In this document: positions 33,234-42,370 of the stretch, in pieces
How the letters are laid out: each line of letters opens with the position of its first letter
Position numbering within the stretch: the stretch's first letter is position 1
NCBI GenBank assembly: GCA_000384615.1
Contig: ARQU01000006.1
Coordinates: forward strand, 71,876 to 122,562
Direction of reading: 5' to 3'
Length of the DNA stretch: 50,687 bases
Source of the DNA: an alpha proteobacterium SCGC AAA536-G10
Lineage (GTDB): Bacteria; Pseudomonadota; Alphaproteobacteria; Puniceispirillales; Marisalimonadaceae
Translations under genes and position numbers: made by a program
The notes under the pieces: model-generated
The model's database searches: none
Seen by the model: the letters and a program-made list of their open reading frames with translations, nothing else
Told to the model about the DNA's origin: nothing

Positions 33234-33973
33234 GTTTGAAAAAAAAGATTTGTATAATAAATCCAAATACCACTACTTCCATGACCGAAGTCATAGACAC
33301 AACCGCAAAAAAATATGCTGGACTTAATACAGAAATTATATCAACTCAACCTGAAACTGGTCCTGAAAGTATTGAAGGTTATTATGATGAAGCTTTTTGT
33401 ATTCCCGGATTAGTTGAAGAAATCAAAAATAATATAGATGCTGACGGTTACATAATTGCATGTTTTGATGACACAGGTCTAGATGCTGTAAGATCAATTA
33501 CCAATAAACCCGTCATTGGAATTGGAGAAGCAGCTTATCATGTAGCCAGTCTTGTTTCTGGAAATTTTTCAGTCATAACAACATTATCGAGATCGATAAA
33601 TCCCTTAAAACATAACCTAAAAAAATATGGACTATTTGAAAAATGCGTAAGTGTGACTGCTATAGAGGTACCTGTATTAGATCTAGAAGAAATTTCAGAT
33701 GATAATCTTGAAAAACTAAATAAGGGAATAGAAAAAACCATATTAGAAGACAATTCAGAAGCTATTATTCTTGGATGTGCAGGAATGTCTAACTTAGCAA
33801 AAGACCTTGAGCTAAGTCATGGTCTGCCAGTAATAGAAGGAGTTTCTTCAGCAGTTGTATTAACAGAAGGTTTGATTAATCTTCAAATTAAAACAAGTAA
33901 AATCGGTTCTTATGCTTTGCCAAGAGATAAGAATTATACTGGTTATTTGAGTAAATTTAGACCACAAAGATAA
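33230..33973 (+). CDS. Asp/Glu/hydantoin racemase family, candidate allantoin/hydantoin racemase
   Basis: This 247-residue protein has both catalytic Cys: IIACFDDTGLDA (C78) and ILGCAGMSNLA (C183). It groups with hydantoin and allantoin (HpxA-type) racemases by these motifs and by KPVIGIGEAAYH. It is translationally coupled to the ABC permease, so its substrate is probably the imported compound; conversion of (R)- to (S)-allantoin, or of a hydantoin, would feed the hydantoinase-type enzyme. Other racemases or maleate isomerases of the superfamily are less likely. Confidence 0.82.
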   Translation: MSLKKKICIINPNTTTSMTEVIDTTAKKYAGLNTEIISTQPETGPESIEGYYDEAFCIPGLVEEIKNNIDADGYIIACFDDTGLDAVRSITNKPVIGIGEAAYHVASLVSGNFSVITTLSRSINPLKHNLKKYGLFEKCVSVTAIEVPVLDLEEISDDNLEKLNKGIEKTILEDNSEAIILGCAGMSNLAKDLELSHGLPVIEGVSSAVVLTEGLINLQIKTSKIGSYALPRDKNYTGYLSKFRPQR

Positions 33974-33977
33974 AATT

Positions 33978-34601
33978 ATGACAGTTAAAGTCCTAAATCA
34001 TCCGTTAATAAATGTACTTATGACAAACCTACGTTCTCAAGAGACAAGTAGTTTTGAATTTAGATACACAGCCAAAAAAATATCTTCCTTAATGGCTTTT
34101 GAAGTATTTAAAGATCTTAACGTTGATAGAAAAAAGATAAATACTCCACTTGAAAGTTTCTTAGGTGTAAAAACTAAAGATCCTAAACCGTGTGTTATTT
34201 CAATTCTTAGAGCGGGTTTGATAATTGCTGAAGGTATCACCGACATTTTCAAAGATGTATCAATTGGACATATAGGTATGTATAGGGATGAAAAGACGCT
34301 AAGCCCCGTAAATTATTTAATAAAACTTCCTTCAAACCTTCAAAATAGACAATGTTTTCTTTGTGATCCAATGCTCGCAACGGGGGGAAGTGCAATATCT
34401 TCGCTAGAAACCTTAAAACAAAATAATGCATCTGACATAACATTAGTTTGCTTGCTTGCATCTGAAGAAGGTATCAAAAATGTTAAAGAAAAATTCTCAG
34501 ATGTAACTATAATATGTGCCCAAAAAGACAATCATCTCAATGAAAAAGGGTTTATAGTTCCGGGTCTTGGAGATGCTGGAGACAGAATTTTTGATACATA
34601 A
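33978..34601 (+). CDS. upp: Uracil phosphoribosyltransferase
   Basis: This 207-residue salvage enzyme makes UMP from uracil and PRPP. The PRPP loop is DPMLATGGSAISS, and LRAGLIIAEGITD, HIGMYRDEKTLSPVNYLIKLP and PGLGDAGDRIFDT (uracil-binding C-terminus) are diagnostic. It lies 4 bp after the racemase gene, last in the importer operon, hinting that the transporter may take up a pyrimidine or a mixture of nucleobase derivatives. Confidence 0.95.
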   Translation: MTVKVLNHPLINVLMTNLRSQETSSFEFRYTAKKISSLMAFEVFKDLNVDRKKINTPLESFLGVKTKDPKPCVISILRAGLIIAEGITDIFKDVSIGHIGMYRDEKTLSPVNYLIKLPSNLQNRQCFLCDPMLATGGSAISSLETLKQNNASDITLVCLLASEEGIKNVKEKFSDVTIICAQKDNHLNEKGFIVPGLGDAGDRIFDT

Positions 34602-34603
34602 TA

Positions 34604-35731
34604 TTAATTTACAGCTTCTTCAAATCTCTGTAAGTTCAGAACATTTAATTTTTCAGCAGTTTGCCTAATATTTTCCCAAACCAAAGGAGCTACTGGTAAA
34701 CCATTTTTCATTCTATCTTCATTTGTCAATATTTCTTTGTCACCAGGTATCATTACTTTTTCATTTTGATTTGCAGGTGGGGATGCCCTTACAAAATCTG
34801 CGTAAGATTTAACTTCCTTAGAGAAGTAATCTAAATCAACCATCTTTTGTACAGATATGTACAATGACAACATGCCATTCCCAAATTTCCTTTTTTCTTT
34901 ATCTTCAATACCCGCTGACACACCTGAGCCAGTTAGGGCTCCACCTAACATTTCCATCATAAAATTAATTCCAGATCCCTTGTGTAATCCAAAAGCTGTG
35001 ATCGCACCCGTTCCGTTCTCAGAGTTTGGGATCTCATCATCACTTATTTTGCCATACATAACTTCAGTATCAGTAGTTAAATTTCCAGAACTATCAATTA
35101 ATGCGCCAAAGGGTAATTTTTTTCCTCCCTTTTGAGCTACCATTACTTTTCCTTCTGCAACTGTCGAAGTTGCCATATCTAAGATGATGTGAGGAGATCC
35201 TTTAGATGGTATTCCGATTGATAACGGAGATGTGCTTCCTCTTCGGTCGCTTCCTCCAAAGGGTGCCACAAGCAAGCTCCCCCTTACATTTACAAAATGA
35301 AAAGAAATTAATCCTGCATCAGCTGCTCTTTCAGACCAGTCTCCAATCCTACCAAGATGACCAGAATTTTTCAAACCTATAACAGACATACCGTGTTTTG
35401 CAGCTCTTGTAATTCCTTCATCAACTGCGTATTCACCAGCTACTTGTCCAAAGCCTTGTTTTGCGTCCAGTAAAGCCATTGCTCCAGCATCCACTATTAT
35501 TTCAGGTTTAACATTTGGAAAAACCCAGTTCCAGTCCATCCATTGTACATATCTTGGAACTCTAACAATTCCATGACTGTCATGACCTTTTAAATTTGAA
35601 CCACATAGTCTTTCCGCAATTGTCTTAGCTTCATAGTCACTACATGACTTGGCTTGAAATATTTCAGTAATAAGTTGAATTGCGTCTTTAACTTTAATAC
35701 GAATTTCAGAATTAATATTTTCCCCCGGCAC
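34604..35731 (-). CDS. Ldh family NAD(P)-dependent dehydrogenase
   Basis: This 375-residue protein belongs to the malate/L-lactate/sulfolactate/ureidoglycolate dehydrogenase family. Markers are LKGHDSHGIVRVPRYVQW, LKNSGHLGRIGDWSERA with the catalytic His, MATSTVAEGKV and AFGLHKGSGINFMMEML. It is longer than, and clearly different from, the 8306-9334 member. GTG 35731 follows GGGGGGAG. Ureidoglycolate dehydrogenase (AllD) is in this family and conceivable near a purine cluster, but the malate-type NSGHLGRIGDW stretch and neighbours favour another 2-hydroxyacid. Confidence 0.85.
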   Translation of the reverse strand: MPGENINSEIRIKVKDAIQLITEIFQAKSCSDYEAKTIAERLCGSNLKGHDSHGIVRVPRYVQWMDWNWVFPNVKPEIIVDAGAMALLDAKQGFGQVAGEYAVDEGITRAAKHGMSVIGLKNSGHLGRIGDWSERAADAGLISFHFVNVRGSLLVAPFGGSDRRGSTSPLSIGIPSKGSPHIILDMATSTVAEGKVMVAQKGGKKLPFGALIDSSGNLTTDTEVMYGKISDDEIPNSENGTGAITAFGLHKGSGINFMMEMLGGALTGSGVSAGIEDKEKRKFGNGMLSLYISVQKMVDLDYFSKEVKSYADFVRASPPANQNEKVMIPGDKEILTNEDRMKNGLPVAPLVWENIRQTAEKLNVLNLQRFEEAVN

Positions 35732-35854
35732 TTTACTCCCCCCGTAAGTATTTATTCATATACTGAGATTTAGATATAATTTATTTAATATATTAAGTAA
35801 AATAAAATACATACCAATATTTTCTATAAATATATTTCTTTAGATGGATGTTTT

Positions 35855-36910
35855 ATGAGTAGAATTCAAATTATTTTAACAACAATTTTTATTGGTATTT
35901 TAGGTGGCATTACTTTCAATTTATTACTTTTCCCTTTGCCGTGGGTTTTAGGACCTGCCTTTTCAATTGCAATTTTTACACTTTTTGGGTACGACGTACA
36001 TGTTCCACAAAAACTAAGAGATCCTTTTGTAGGCATTATAGGTATTTGGTTAGGTCAGTCATTTTCATCTTCAATTTTTCATGAATTGAATGATTGGTTA
36101 ATTTCTATCATGTTCTTATTTCTATATGTACCAATTGCATTTATTATTACTTACGTGTTCCTTTACAAAATTTTAAAAGTACCAAGAGTAGAGGCCTTTT
36201 TTATTTCTTCTCCAGGTGGTCTGTTAGAAATGGCTTTAGGAGCTGAAGAATGTGGTGCAAACTCAAAGAAGGTAGGACTAATACATATCATAAGAATTTT
36301 TATAACTGTATTTACCATCCCCACTTTAATATTGTTGGTATTTCCGGAATCGTTTGAAAGACAACCAATGTGGCCATCTTTTCATGGAAGTATAGTAGAT
36401 TGTTTTATAATTCTCATATTAATCCCTAGTGGTATATTCTTTGGGACAATTATAAAACTTCCGGGTAAAAGACTTTTTGGACCATTAATCCTAAGTGCGG
36501 TTTTTCATATGACTGAAATTATTGACTTAGACGCTCCTATTATAATTTTCATTTTAGCACAACTCATAGTTGGCAGCTTTTTTGGAAGTAACATGCATGG
36601 ACTAAGTTGGAAAATCGCGAGAGACTATGTTGGCATTGCAATCGGGATAGTCATGTCCCTTACAGTTTGTATGATACCGTTTATAGTTTTTTTATTTTTT
36701 TTAATAGGTGCTAAACCCGAAGCAATAATATTAGCTTTTGCTCCTGGTGGAATTCAAGAAATGGGTTTAGTAGCTTCATCACTAGATATTAAACCAGCAT
36801 TTGTTGTCACTCATCATTTTTTTAGATTGTTAATTGTGCTCATAATTTTGGCTATAGCCCAAAAATATATTTATCCTAAACTGAAATTATTAATACAGAA
36901 TTCAAATTGA
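35855..36910 (+). CDS. AbrB family membrane protein (putative carboxylate transport)
   Basis: This 351-residue, very hydrophobic protein has about ten membrane segments and two AbrB-duplication repeats. Repeat 1 has PLPWVLGPAFSIAIF and SSPGGLLEMALGAEECG, repeat 2 KLPGKRLFGPLILSAV and FAPGGIQEMGLVASSL. The paired PGG-x-E motifs are typical of the 'ammonia monooxygenase/AbrB' family, whose function is not settled though an import or regulatory role is suspected. It is followed by a DapA-family lyase gene 49 bp on. Confidence 0.82.
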   Translation: MSRIQIILTTIFIGILGGITFNLLLFPLPWVLGPAFSIAIFTLFGYDVHVPQKLRDPFVGIIGIWLGQSFSSSIFHELNDWLISIMFLFLYVPIAFIITYVFLYKILKVPRVEAFFISSPGGLLEMALGAEECGANSKKVGLIHIIRIFITVFTIPTLILLVFPESFERQPMWPSFHGSIVDCFIILILIPSGIFFGTIIKLPGKRLFGPLILSAVFHMTEIIDLDAPIIIFILAQLIVGSFFGSNMHGLSWKIARDYVGIAIGIVMSLTVCMIPFIVFLFFLIGAKPEAIILAFAPGGIQEMGLVASSLDIKPAFVVTHHFFRLLIVLIILAIAQKYIYPKLKLLIQNSN

Positions 36911-36959
36911 AATTTATTTCTTTCAAAATTTAAAGTAATGTAGAAATTTAGTTGGATTC

Positions 36960-37871
36960 ATGGAGATAAAATTGATTAAAGGACTAATTGCACCAATCTT
37001 AACACCTTTTGATAATGAACTTAAAGTTAATCAAATAATGTATAATGATCTAGCACAAAATCTAATGGAAAATGGATGTTCTGGTCTTGCCCCTTTTGGA
37101 ACGACTGGAGAAGCATTATCAGTTGGAAATAAAGAAAGGATGGAAGCAATTGAAGGTTTAGTTAAATCTGGTATTAACCCCAAAACATTAATTCCTGGGA
37201 CTGGTTTATGTAATTTACCTGATACAATTGAAATCACCAAACATGCTATTGACTTAGGCTGCCTTGGTGCAATGACTTTACCACCATTTTACTTCAAGGG
37301 TATGAGCGATGATGGACTGTATGAATATTTTGAAAAATTAATTGATGGTGTGAATGACCAAAGACTTAAAATATATTTGTATCATATACCTCAGGTAAGT
37401 GGCGTAGGTTTATCAATCGATCTGGTTCAAAAGCTAAAATCTTCATACCCTGACTTTATAATAGGTATAAAAGATAGTTCAGGTGTTTGGGAGAATACAG
37501 AAGCACTTCTAAAAATAAATGGGCTTGTAGTTTATCCAGGAGCAGAACTTCCCGTTATTGAGGCAATCAAACTAGGTGCACCAGGGTGTATTTCAGCAAC
37601 TGCCAACTTGAATAGTAAAGATATATCTGAGGTTATAGATCTTTGTCATGCTGGAGAATGGGAAGAAGCAGAAGAACTCCAAAAGAAAGTTAAATCAGTT
37701 AGACAGTTATTTCAGGATTATGCTCCAATACCAGCACAAAAATCTTTATTGGCATTACAAACTAAAAATACTATGTGGAATAATTTAAGACCACCATTCA
37801 TACCTATATCCGAACATAAGACAAACGAATTGGCCAATAAATTAAAAAGTGATTATGGGTTCATTTTTTAA
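36960..37871 (+). CDS. DapA/NanA-family pyruvate-dependent lyase (not DHDPS)
   Basis: This 303-residue TIM barrel has the Schiff-base Lys in IGIKDSSG (K171), Tyr in YLYHIP (Y141) and the GTTGE motif (47-51). The Arg that follows the YNVP motif in true dihydrodipicolinate synthase (DHDPS, R138) is replaced by Val here (YHIPQVSG, V146), so lysine synthesis is unlikely. It is more likely a catabolic aldolase or dehydratase for a 2-oxo acid. Its location between AbrB and GFA genes supports a catabolic role. Confidence 0.82.
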   Translation: MEIKLIKGLIAPILTPFDNELKVNQIMYNDLAQNLMENGCSGLAPFGTTGEALSVGNKERMEAIEGLVKSGINPKTLIPGTGLCNLPDTIEITKHAIDLGCLGAMTLPPFYFKGMSDDGLYEYFEKLIDGVNDQRLKIYLYHIPQVSGVGLSIDLVQKLKSSYPDFIIGIKDSSGVWENTEALLKINGLVVYPGAELPVIEAIKLGAPGCISATANLNSKDISEVIDLCHAGEWEEAEELQKKVKSVRQLFQDYAPIPAQKSLLALQTKNTMWNNLRPPFIPISEHKTNELANKLKSDYGFIF

Positions 37872-37888
37872 AAAATATAAGAGTTGAT

Positions 37889-38281
37889 ATGAAAATTGAC
37901 GATTTATCTTTACCCCTTAGAGGAAAATGTCATTGTGGTTCAGTTAGATTTGAAGTGAGCACAAACATAAAAAATTTACGTAGGTGTAATTGTTCTATTT
38001 GTTCTAGAAAAGGCTTTGTTATGGGAACAACTTTAATAGACGAATTAACTATCACTGAAGGTAGAGAATTTTTAACCTCTTATAAGTGGAACACCAAAGT
38101 AGCTGAGCATTATTTTTGTAAGATATGTGGTATAAATACCCATCACAAAAGACGATCTGATCCTAATCGGTATGGATATAATATTGGTTGTATTGAAGGC
38201 TTTGAAATGTCTTGGATAAATAATATACCTTTTGTTGATAATAAAGGCATGAGCTTGATTAATTCAAAAAATAAGTCTTAG
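37889..38281 (+). CDS. GFA/CENP-V family zinc-binding protein
   Basis: This 130-residue protein has the full Cys pattern: CHCGSVRFEV (C14, C16), CNCSICSRKG (C33, C35, C38) and FCKICGINTHH (C77, C80), binding two Zn ions as in Gfa. The founder was described as helping glutathione and formaldehyde condense, but most members have unknown roles. It lies 17 bp after the lyase gene, probably co-transcribed, and converges on the second AbrB gene. Confidence 0.85.
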   Translation: MKIDDLSLPLRGKCHCGSVRFEVSTNIKNLRRCNCSICSRKGFVMGTTLIDELTITEGREFLTSYKWNTKVAEHYFCKICGINTHHKRRSDPNRYGYNIGCIEGFEMSWINNIPFVDNKGMSLINSKNKS

Positions 38282-38290
38282 TAAAAGGAT

Positions 38291-39364
38291 TTAAAATAAT
38301 CTTTTTATGATTTTATGTAAAATTCCTGCAAAAATAATCACAAGAAATACTCTTAACATATGGTGAGGACTTATGAAAGACATATCTGCACCAACAGACA
38401 ATGCTAAAATATTCATCTCAGATTGACCACCTGGAGAAAAAGCTAACAAAATTGATAGAGGATCATAACCAATATTACTTAAAAAATAATAAATTATGAT
38501 TAAAGGTATCACTGCAATTAAAGTCGTTACTAACCCAGCTAATATTGGACCAGACATTTCTTTAAGGGTAATGTTTTTAAATAAACATCCAAGTGCAGAA
38601 CCAAGCAAAATTTGAACAGAAATTACTATAATATACATCGGCATTGCATCCACAATCTGAAAAATATGGGCTGCTGCTGATAAAATCATTGGACCTATAA
38701 TTGTTGGTCCAGGTATTTTTAGTTTGACTGCTAAAAACCATCCGATTAGCGAAACTAGAATAACAATTGGGGTTTGTTTCCAATTATAAAATAAATCTGG
38801 TTCAGGTAAATCTTCAACACCTAAATTCGGAACAAATAATATTACTAAAGAAGCTAAAAACACAACTACAACTATTCTTGTTGCGTGAATTAAAACAAGC
38901 GTCCTTGGATCAGCTCCAATTTCTTGACCTAAAATAACCATTTCATTTAATCCACCCGGAATTGAACCATAAATTGACGTTGATCGATCCATTTTCATAA
39001 TTTTTGATAAATATAAAAAAGTTGTGAGACCAATAATTAAAACAAAACCAGGTATAAATAACAACGACACTCCAATTTCACTAAATCTGTTTAAAATCTC
39101 TGGCCCAAAATTAGCTCCAATAGTACAGCCCAAAAGTGCCCTACAAATAGGTCTAGGCTTTTTACCAATTTTGACCGGTTTACCAATTGCTGCAAAAAAG
39201 CCACAGCCTATCAATGGTCCTAACATCCAAGGTAGGGGCAAACCTAAATAATAGGCAATCAAACTACTAATTACAGCTAACAATAAACTGAAAATATACG
39301 CCCACTTTTGAGGCCACCAGTCAAAAAAGTTTTCAAAGTATAAGTTAGTAGATTTAAACATCAT
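38291..39364 (-). CDS. AbrB family membrane protein, second copy
   Basis: This 357-residue protein is a paralogue of 35855-36910, with the same double repeat: LPLPWMLGPLIGCG and GSIPGGLNEMVILGQEIG, then KIPGPTIIGPMILSAAA and AFSPGGQSEMNILALSVG. It has about ten membrane segments. It overlaps the PrpF-like gene by 11 bp and is last in the six-gene carboxylate operon, so it probably acts on the same compound, as transporter or exporter. Confidence 0.82.
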   Translation of the reverse strand: MMFKSTNLYFENFFDWWPQKWAYIFSLLLAVISSLIAYYLGLPLPWMLGPLIGCGFFAAIGKPVKIGKKPRPICRALLGCTIGANFGPEILNRFSEIGVSLLFIPGFVLIIGLTTFLYLSKIMKMDRSTSIYGSIPGGLNEMVILGQEIGADPRTLVLIHATRIVVVVFLASLVILFVPNLGVEDLPEPDLFYNWKQTPIVILVSLIGWFLAVKLKIPGPTIIGPMILSAAAHIFQIVDAMPMYIIVISVQILLGSALGCLFKNITLKEMSGPILAGLVTTLIAVIPLIIIYYFLSNIGYDPLSILLAFSPGGQSEMNILALSVGADMSFISPHHMLRVFLVIIFAGILHKIIKRLF

Positions 39365-40454
39365 CTATATTTTCTGGAATATAGACATTACCATCCATTA
39401 TTTTTCTTGAGGTACGATACACACCACAAGATTTGATAAAATTTTTATCAAAACTATTTACTGTAGTTGAAGTTTCAACTAGACAATCTATCAGACCTAA
39501 GGGATGTTCTATCGTTATTTTATCGTTACCAGTTGCTTCAATATTTGTAATTTTAGATGCAACCGTACTGGAAATTAAACATGCTGATGCAATACAATTA
39601 GAACCAGTTGCAGCGTGAGTCTCATGGCAGGTTTTTGGAGTAAAATACCTTGAAGTAATAGTTCCACCATTTAGTGGTTTTGATAAAAGAGCAAACTTAG
39701 GAATAACTTTCCCACTTACGTCTCCCATACCCATTTTTAAGGCAGCACTAAGTCGAATTTCTTCTATTTTTTTTAATAAAGTTTTGTTTTCATTTAAATC
39801 ATTACTAGTTTCATTTCCAACAATCCCAAAATCTTTTGCATTTGCCATAACCATTGGCATTGAAACATCTAAACATGTAACCTCAATACCATTTATAATT
39901 GTGGTTGGATGATCCGTTGGTAAAAGTTTACCAGTAACACCCCCAACTAGGTTTTTGAACTTTAATAATATTGGTGATCCTTCGCCAGGAACTCCTGCAA
40001 TTTTATAATCACCAGAATATTTGACCTTCTTATTGGGAGTTTGAATAGTTGCTTCTATAATTGAACCAGTATTGACTGATCTTATAACTATATTAGTTCT
40101 AATTTCTTTTGCATCTATCATACCCTTTTCAATAGCAAAGGGGCCAACGGCCGAGAGCATATTACCACAAGTTGGGCCATAATCTACTCTAGCCTCATCA
40201 ACTAAAACTTGAGCAAAAAAATAATCTATATCAATATTTTCAACCTCACTTTTTGAAATTATACAAACTTTACTGGTTACTGAAGTAGCTCCACCCATCC
40301 CATCTATCTGACGCATATCTGGTGAACCCATTGCAGCTAGTAAATATTTACTTATTTTTTTTTCTTCCGAAGGCAAATCTCTTTTGTCAAAAAGTAATCC
40401 TTTGGATGTTCCCCCTCGCATAAAAACTGTAGGTATAGATATTTGATCAGTCAT
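39354..40454 (-). CDS. PrpF-like isomerase (AcnD-accessory/methylitaconate isomerase/oxalomesaconate tautomerase family)
   Basis: This 366-residue protein has the double-barrel, DapF-like fold of the PrpF family. Markers are the N-terminal FMRGGTSKGLLF, CGNMLSAVGPFAIEKG, VTGKLLPTDHPTT and CHETHAATGSNC. Members shift double bonds in unsaturated di- or tricarboxylates (methylaconitate, methylitaconate, oxalomesaconate). No AcnD or PrpC gene is near, which makes a methylcitrate role less likely. It sits between IPMDH-like and AbrB genes. Confidence 0.85.
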   Translation of the reverse strand: MTDQISIPTVFMRGGTSKGLLFDKRDLPSEEKKISKYLLAAMGSPDMRQIDGMGGATSVTSKVCIISKSEVENIDIDYFFAQVLVDEARVDYGPTCGNMLSAVGPFAIEKGMIDAKEIRTNIVIRSVNTGSIIEATIQTPNKKVKYSGDYKIAGVPGEGSPILLKFKNLVGGVTGKLLPTDHPTTIINGIEVTCLDVSMPMVMANAKDFGIVGNETSNDLNENKTLLKKIEEIRLSAALKMGMGDVSGKVIPKFALLSKPLNGGTITSRYFTPKTCHETHAATGSNCIASACLISSTVASKITNIEATGNDKITIEHPLGLIDCLVETSTTVNSFDKNFIKSCGVYRTSRKIMDGNVYIPENIDDV

Positions 40455-40460
40455 GACTTA

Positions 40461-41549
40461 TTAAATTAAATGATTTAAAATATAAATTAGATTTTCGGTT
40501 ATTTTTTCTGTTGAAGCTGTTCCACCAAGATCTTTAGTTAAATTATTTTTGTTTTCGAATAGATTTGTAACAGATTTATCAATTAAACTCGATGCCAAAA
40601 TCAGATCCTTTATCTTTCTTCTTTTTCCAAGCCAATTGAGTAACATACTTGTAGACAAAATTAGAGAAATTGGGTTTGCCGTATTTTGACCCGCAATATC
40701 TGGAGCAGAGCCGTGTTGAGCTTGAGCCATTGCATAATTCTCACCGGCATTTAGCGATCCTGCCAAACCTAAGGAACCTGAAAATTCAGTTGCTATATCA
40801 GATAAAATATCACCAAACATATTGGTAGTTACAATAATATCAAATTGACTTGGATCTCTTATAATGTGGGCAGCACAAGCATCTACAAGCATTTCTTTAT
40901 AAATAATATCTTTGTGTTTTTTAGACACTTGCCTGCATGCATCTAGAAAGATGCCATCCGTTAATTTCATTACGTTTGCTTTATGAATTGCGTGAACAAC
41001 TGGTTTTTTAATTTGATTATTCTTCAATCTAGCTATTTCAAAAGCGGTTTCTGCTATTCTAATCGACGCAGCCTTAGTTATTTTCCTAAAAGCTAATCCT
41101 ATTCCAGGAGACGGACTAAATTCACCATTCCCTTCAAACATATTTCGATCAGCATAAAAACCTTCAGTATTTTCTCTTAAAATAATTAAATCCATATCTT
41201 TAGAAAGAGACTTAACATTTTTATAATTTTTCGCAGGTCTAATATTTGCATACAAATCTAATTCTATTCGAAGTGTTCCAGATGGGTTAATACCACCGTG
41301 CATCTTGGATGGATAAGCATTGTGGTCAACAGGTCCCAAAATAATTGCATCTGCTTTTTTTGCTTTTGTTAGTGCGTCGTCTGTAAAAGTCGTCCCTTTT
41401 TGTTCTAGTGATTTAAAACCTATAGGCTCTTTAGATATATCTATTTTTAATTTTAATTTCTCATTCAAAAGCTCAACGATATTCAGTGTGGATTTCATTA
41501 TCTCAGGGCCAATACCATCACCGTCAAAAGCTAAAATATTAATCGACAT
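40461..41549 (-). CDS. Isopropylmalate/isocitrate dehydrogenase family enzyme
   Basis: This 362-residue beta-decarboxylating dehydrogenase has FDGDGIGPEIM at the start, LRIELDLYANIRPAK and LIILRENTEGFYA for substrate binding, and the metal/NAD region MFGDILSDIATEFSGSLGLAGS followed by HGSAPDIAGQN. Both true LeuB and tartrate/homoisocitrate-type enzymes share these. The context (isomerase, CoA-transferase, lyase) favours a catabolic hydroxyacid dehydrogenase with an unknown substrate, not leucine synthesis; no leuC or leuD is nearby. Confidence 0.85.
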   Translation of the reverse strand: MSINILAFDGDGIGPEIMKSTLNIVELLNEKLKLKIDISKEPIGFKSLEQKGTTFTDDALTKAKKADAIILGPVDHNAYPSKMHGGINPSGTLRIELDLYANIRPAKNYKNVKSLSKDMDLIILRENTEGFYADRNMFEGNGEFSPSPGIGLAFRKITKAASIRIAETAFEIARLKNNQIKKPVVHAIHKANVMKLTDGIFLDACRQVSKKHKDIIYKEMLVDACAAHIIRDPSQFDIIVTTNMFGDILSDIATEFSGSLGLAGSLNAGENYAMAQAQHGSAPDIAGQNTANPISLILSTSMLLNWLGKRRKIKDLILASSLIDKSVTNLFENKNNLTKDLGGTASTEKITENLIYILNHLI

Positions 41550-41561
41550 AAAATGACTCTC

Positions 41562-42353
41562 TTACTCACCTTTGAATGTGACTGTTTTTTTATTTACGAA
41601 CGCACCAATCCCATTAATACCATCTTTTGTTTTTGCAGATTCAGCAATCATTCTTGACTCATACTCCATTTGTCCTTCAAGAGAATCTAAAAAACTGTTG
41701 TGGACTAAATTTTTTAATTTACCAAATGCCAGAGATGGGCCCGCAGCTAGTTTTTTTGCTAAATTATGCGCCTCATCTTTTAGATCTTTAAAGTCAACGA
41801 CTTTATTTATCAACCCCCAATCAAGTGCTTCTTTTGCACTTAAAACTCTATTTGTTAATACAAGCTCCGTATATCTTCTTGTACCAATAATTCTTGGCAA
41901 AAAGTATGTTGAGGATCCGTCTGGTGTTAATCCTATTTTTGAATAAGCTGAAACAAATGTTGCATTTGTTGATGCAATTGCAATATCTGCAAATCCAACA
42001 AAAGAAAAGCCAGCGCCAGCAGCTACACCATTTACCGCGACAACAAGAGGAGCATTCATTCTTGAAAGTCTTGAAATAGCTCCATGAAGGATTGTTGTAA
42101 CTTCCTTTAGATGACTAGCAGTCTTTTGGCCATATTTATGAAAAGAATTTACGTCACCACCTGCACAAAAGGCATCTTCTCCAGCTCCACTCATCAAAAC
42201 AGATCTAATATTTGGATTGTCGTCGCATTCTAATGAAACTTGAAATAAGTCCTCAGCCATGGCTTGATTTAGAGAATTATATTGTTTTGGTCTATTTAAT
42301 TCAATAAATGCTATTTCATTTTCAATTTTAAAATTTATTGTCTTTAAATCCAT
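41562..42353 (-). CDS. Enoyl-CoA hydratase/isomerase (crotonase) family
   Basis: This 263-residue crotonase has oxyanion-hole motifs AFCAGGDVNSF and VNGVAAGAGFS. At the second catalytic position it has GLTPDGSSTYFLPR (D145) in place of the PGAGGTQ stretch of classical hydratases, a pattern shared with PaaG-like isomerases and some hydratases. It may therefore isomerise or hydrate a CoA ester of the compound handled by the operon. A GGAGAG site precedes the ATG. Confidence 0.87.
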   Translation of the reverse strand: MDLKTINFKIENEIAFIELNRPKQYNSLNQAMAEDLFQVSLECDDNPNIRSVLMSGAGEDAFCAGGDVNSFHKYGQKTASHLKEVTTILHGAISRLSRMNAPLVVAVNGVAAGAGFSFVGFADIAIASTNATFVSAYSKIGLTPDGSSTYFLPRIIGTRRYTELVLTNRVLSAKEALDWGLINKVVDFKDLKDEAHNLAKKLAAGPSLAFGKLKNLVHNSFLDSLEGQMEYESRMIAESAKTKDGINGIGAFVNKKTVTFKGE

Positions 42354-42370
42354 TATAATTTCTCTCCAAA

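Noticed and set aside
35732-35854. Small gene in the divergent gap between Ldh-type and AbrB genes
   Set aside because: Only AT-rich sequence with no frame or ribosome site; probably two back-to-back promoters.
36960-37871. Dihydrodipicolinate synthase (DapA) for lysine synthesis
   Set aside because: The Arg of the YNVPSR motif is replaced by Val and the gene is in a catabolic neighbourhood.
40461-41549. 3-isopropylmalate dehydrogenase of leucine synthesis
   Set aside because: No leuA, leuC or leuD is adjacent, and the neighbours are PrpF-like and CoA-dependent catabolic genes.
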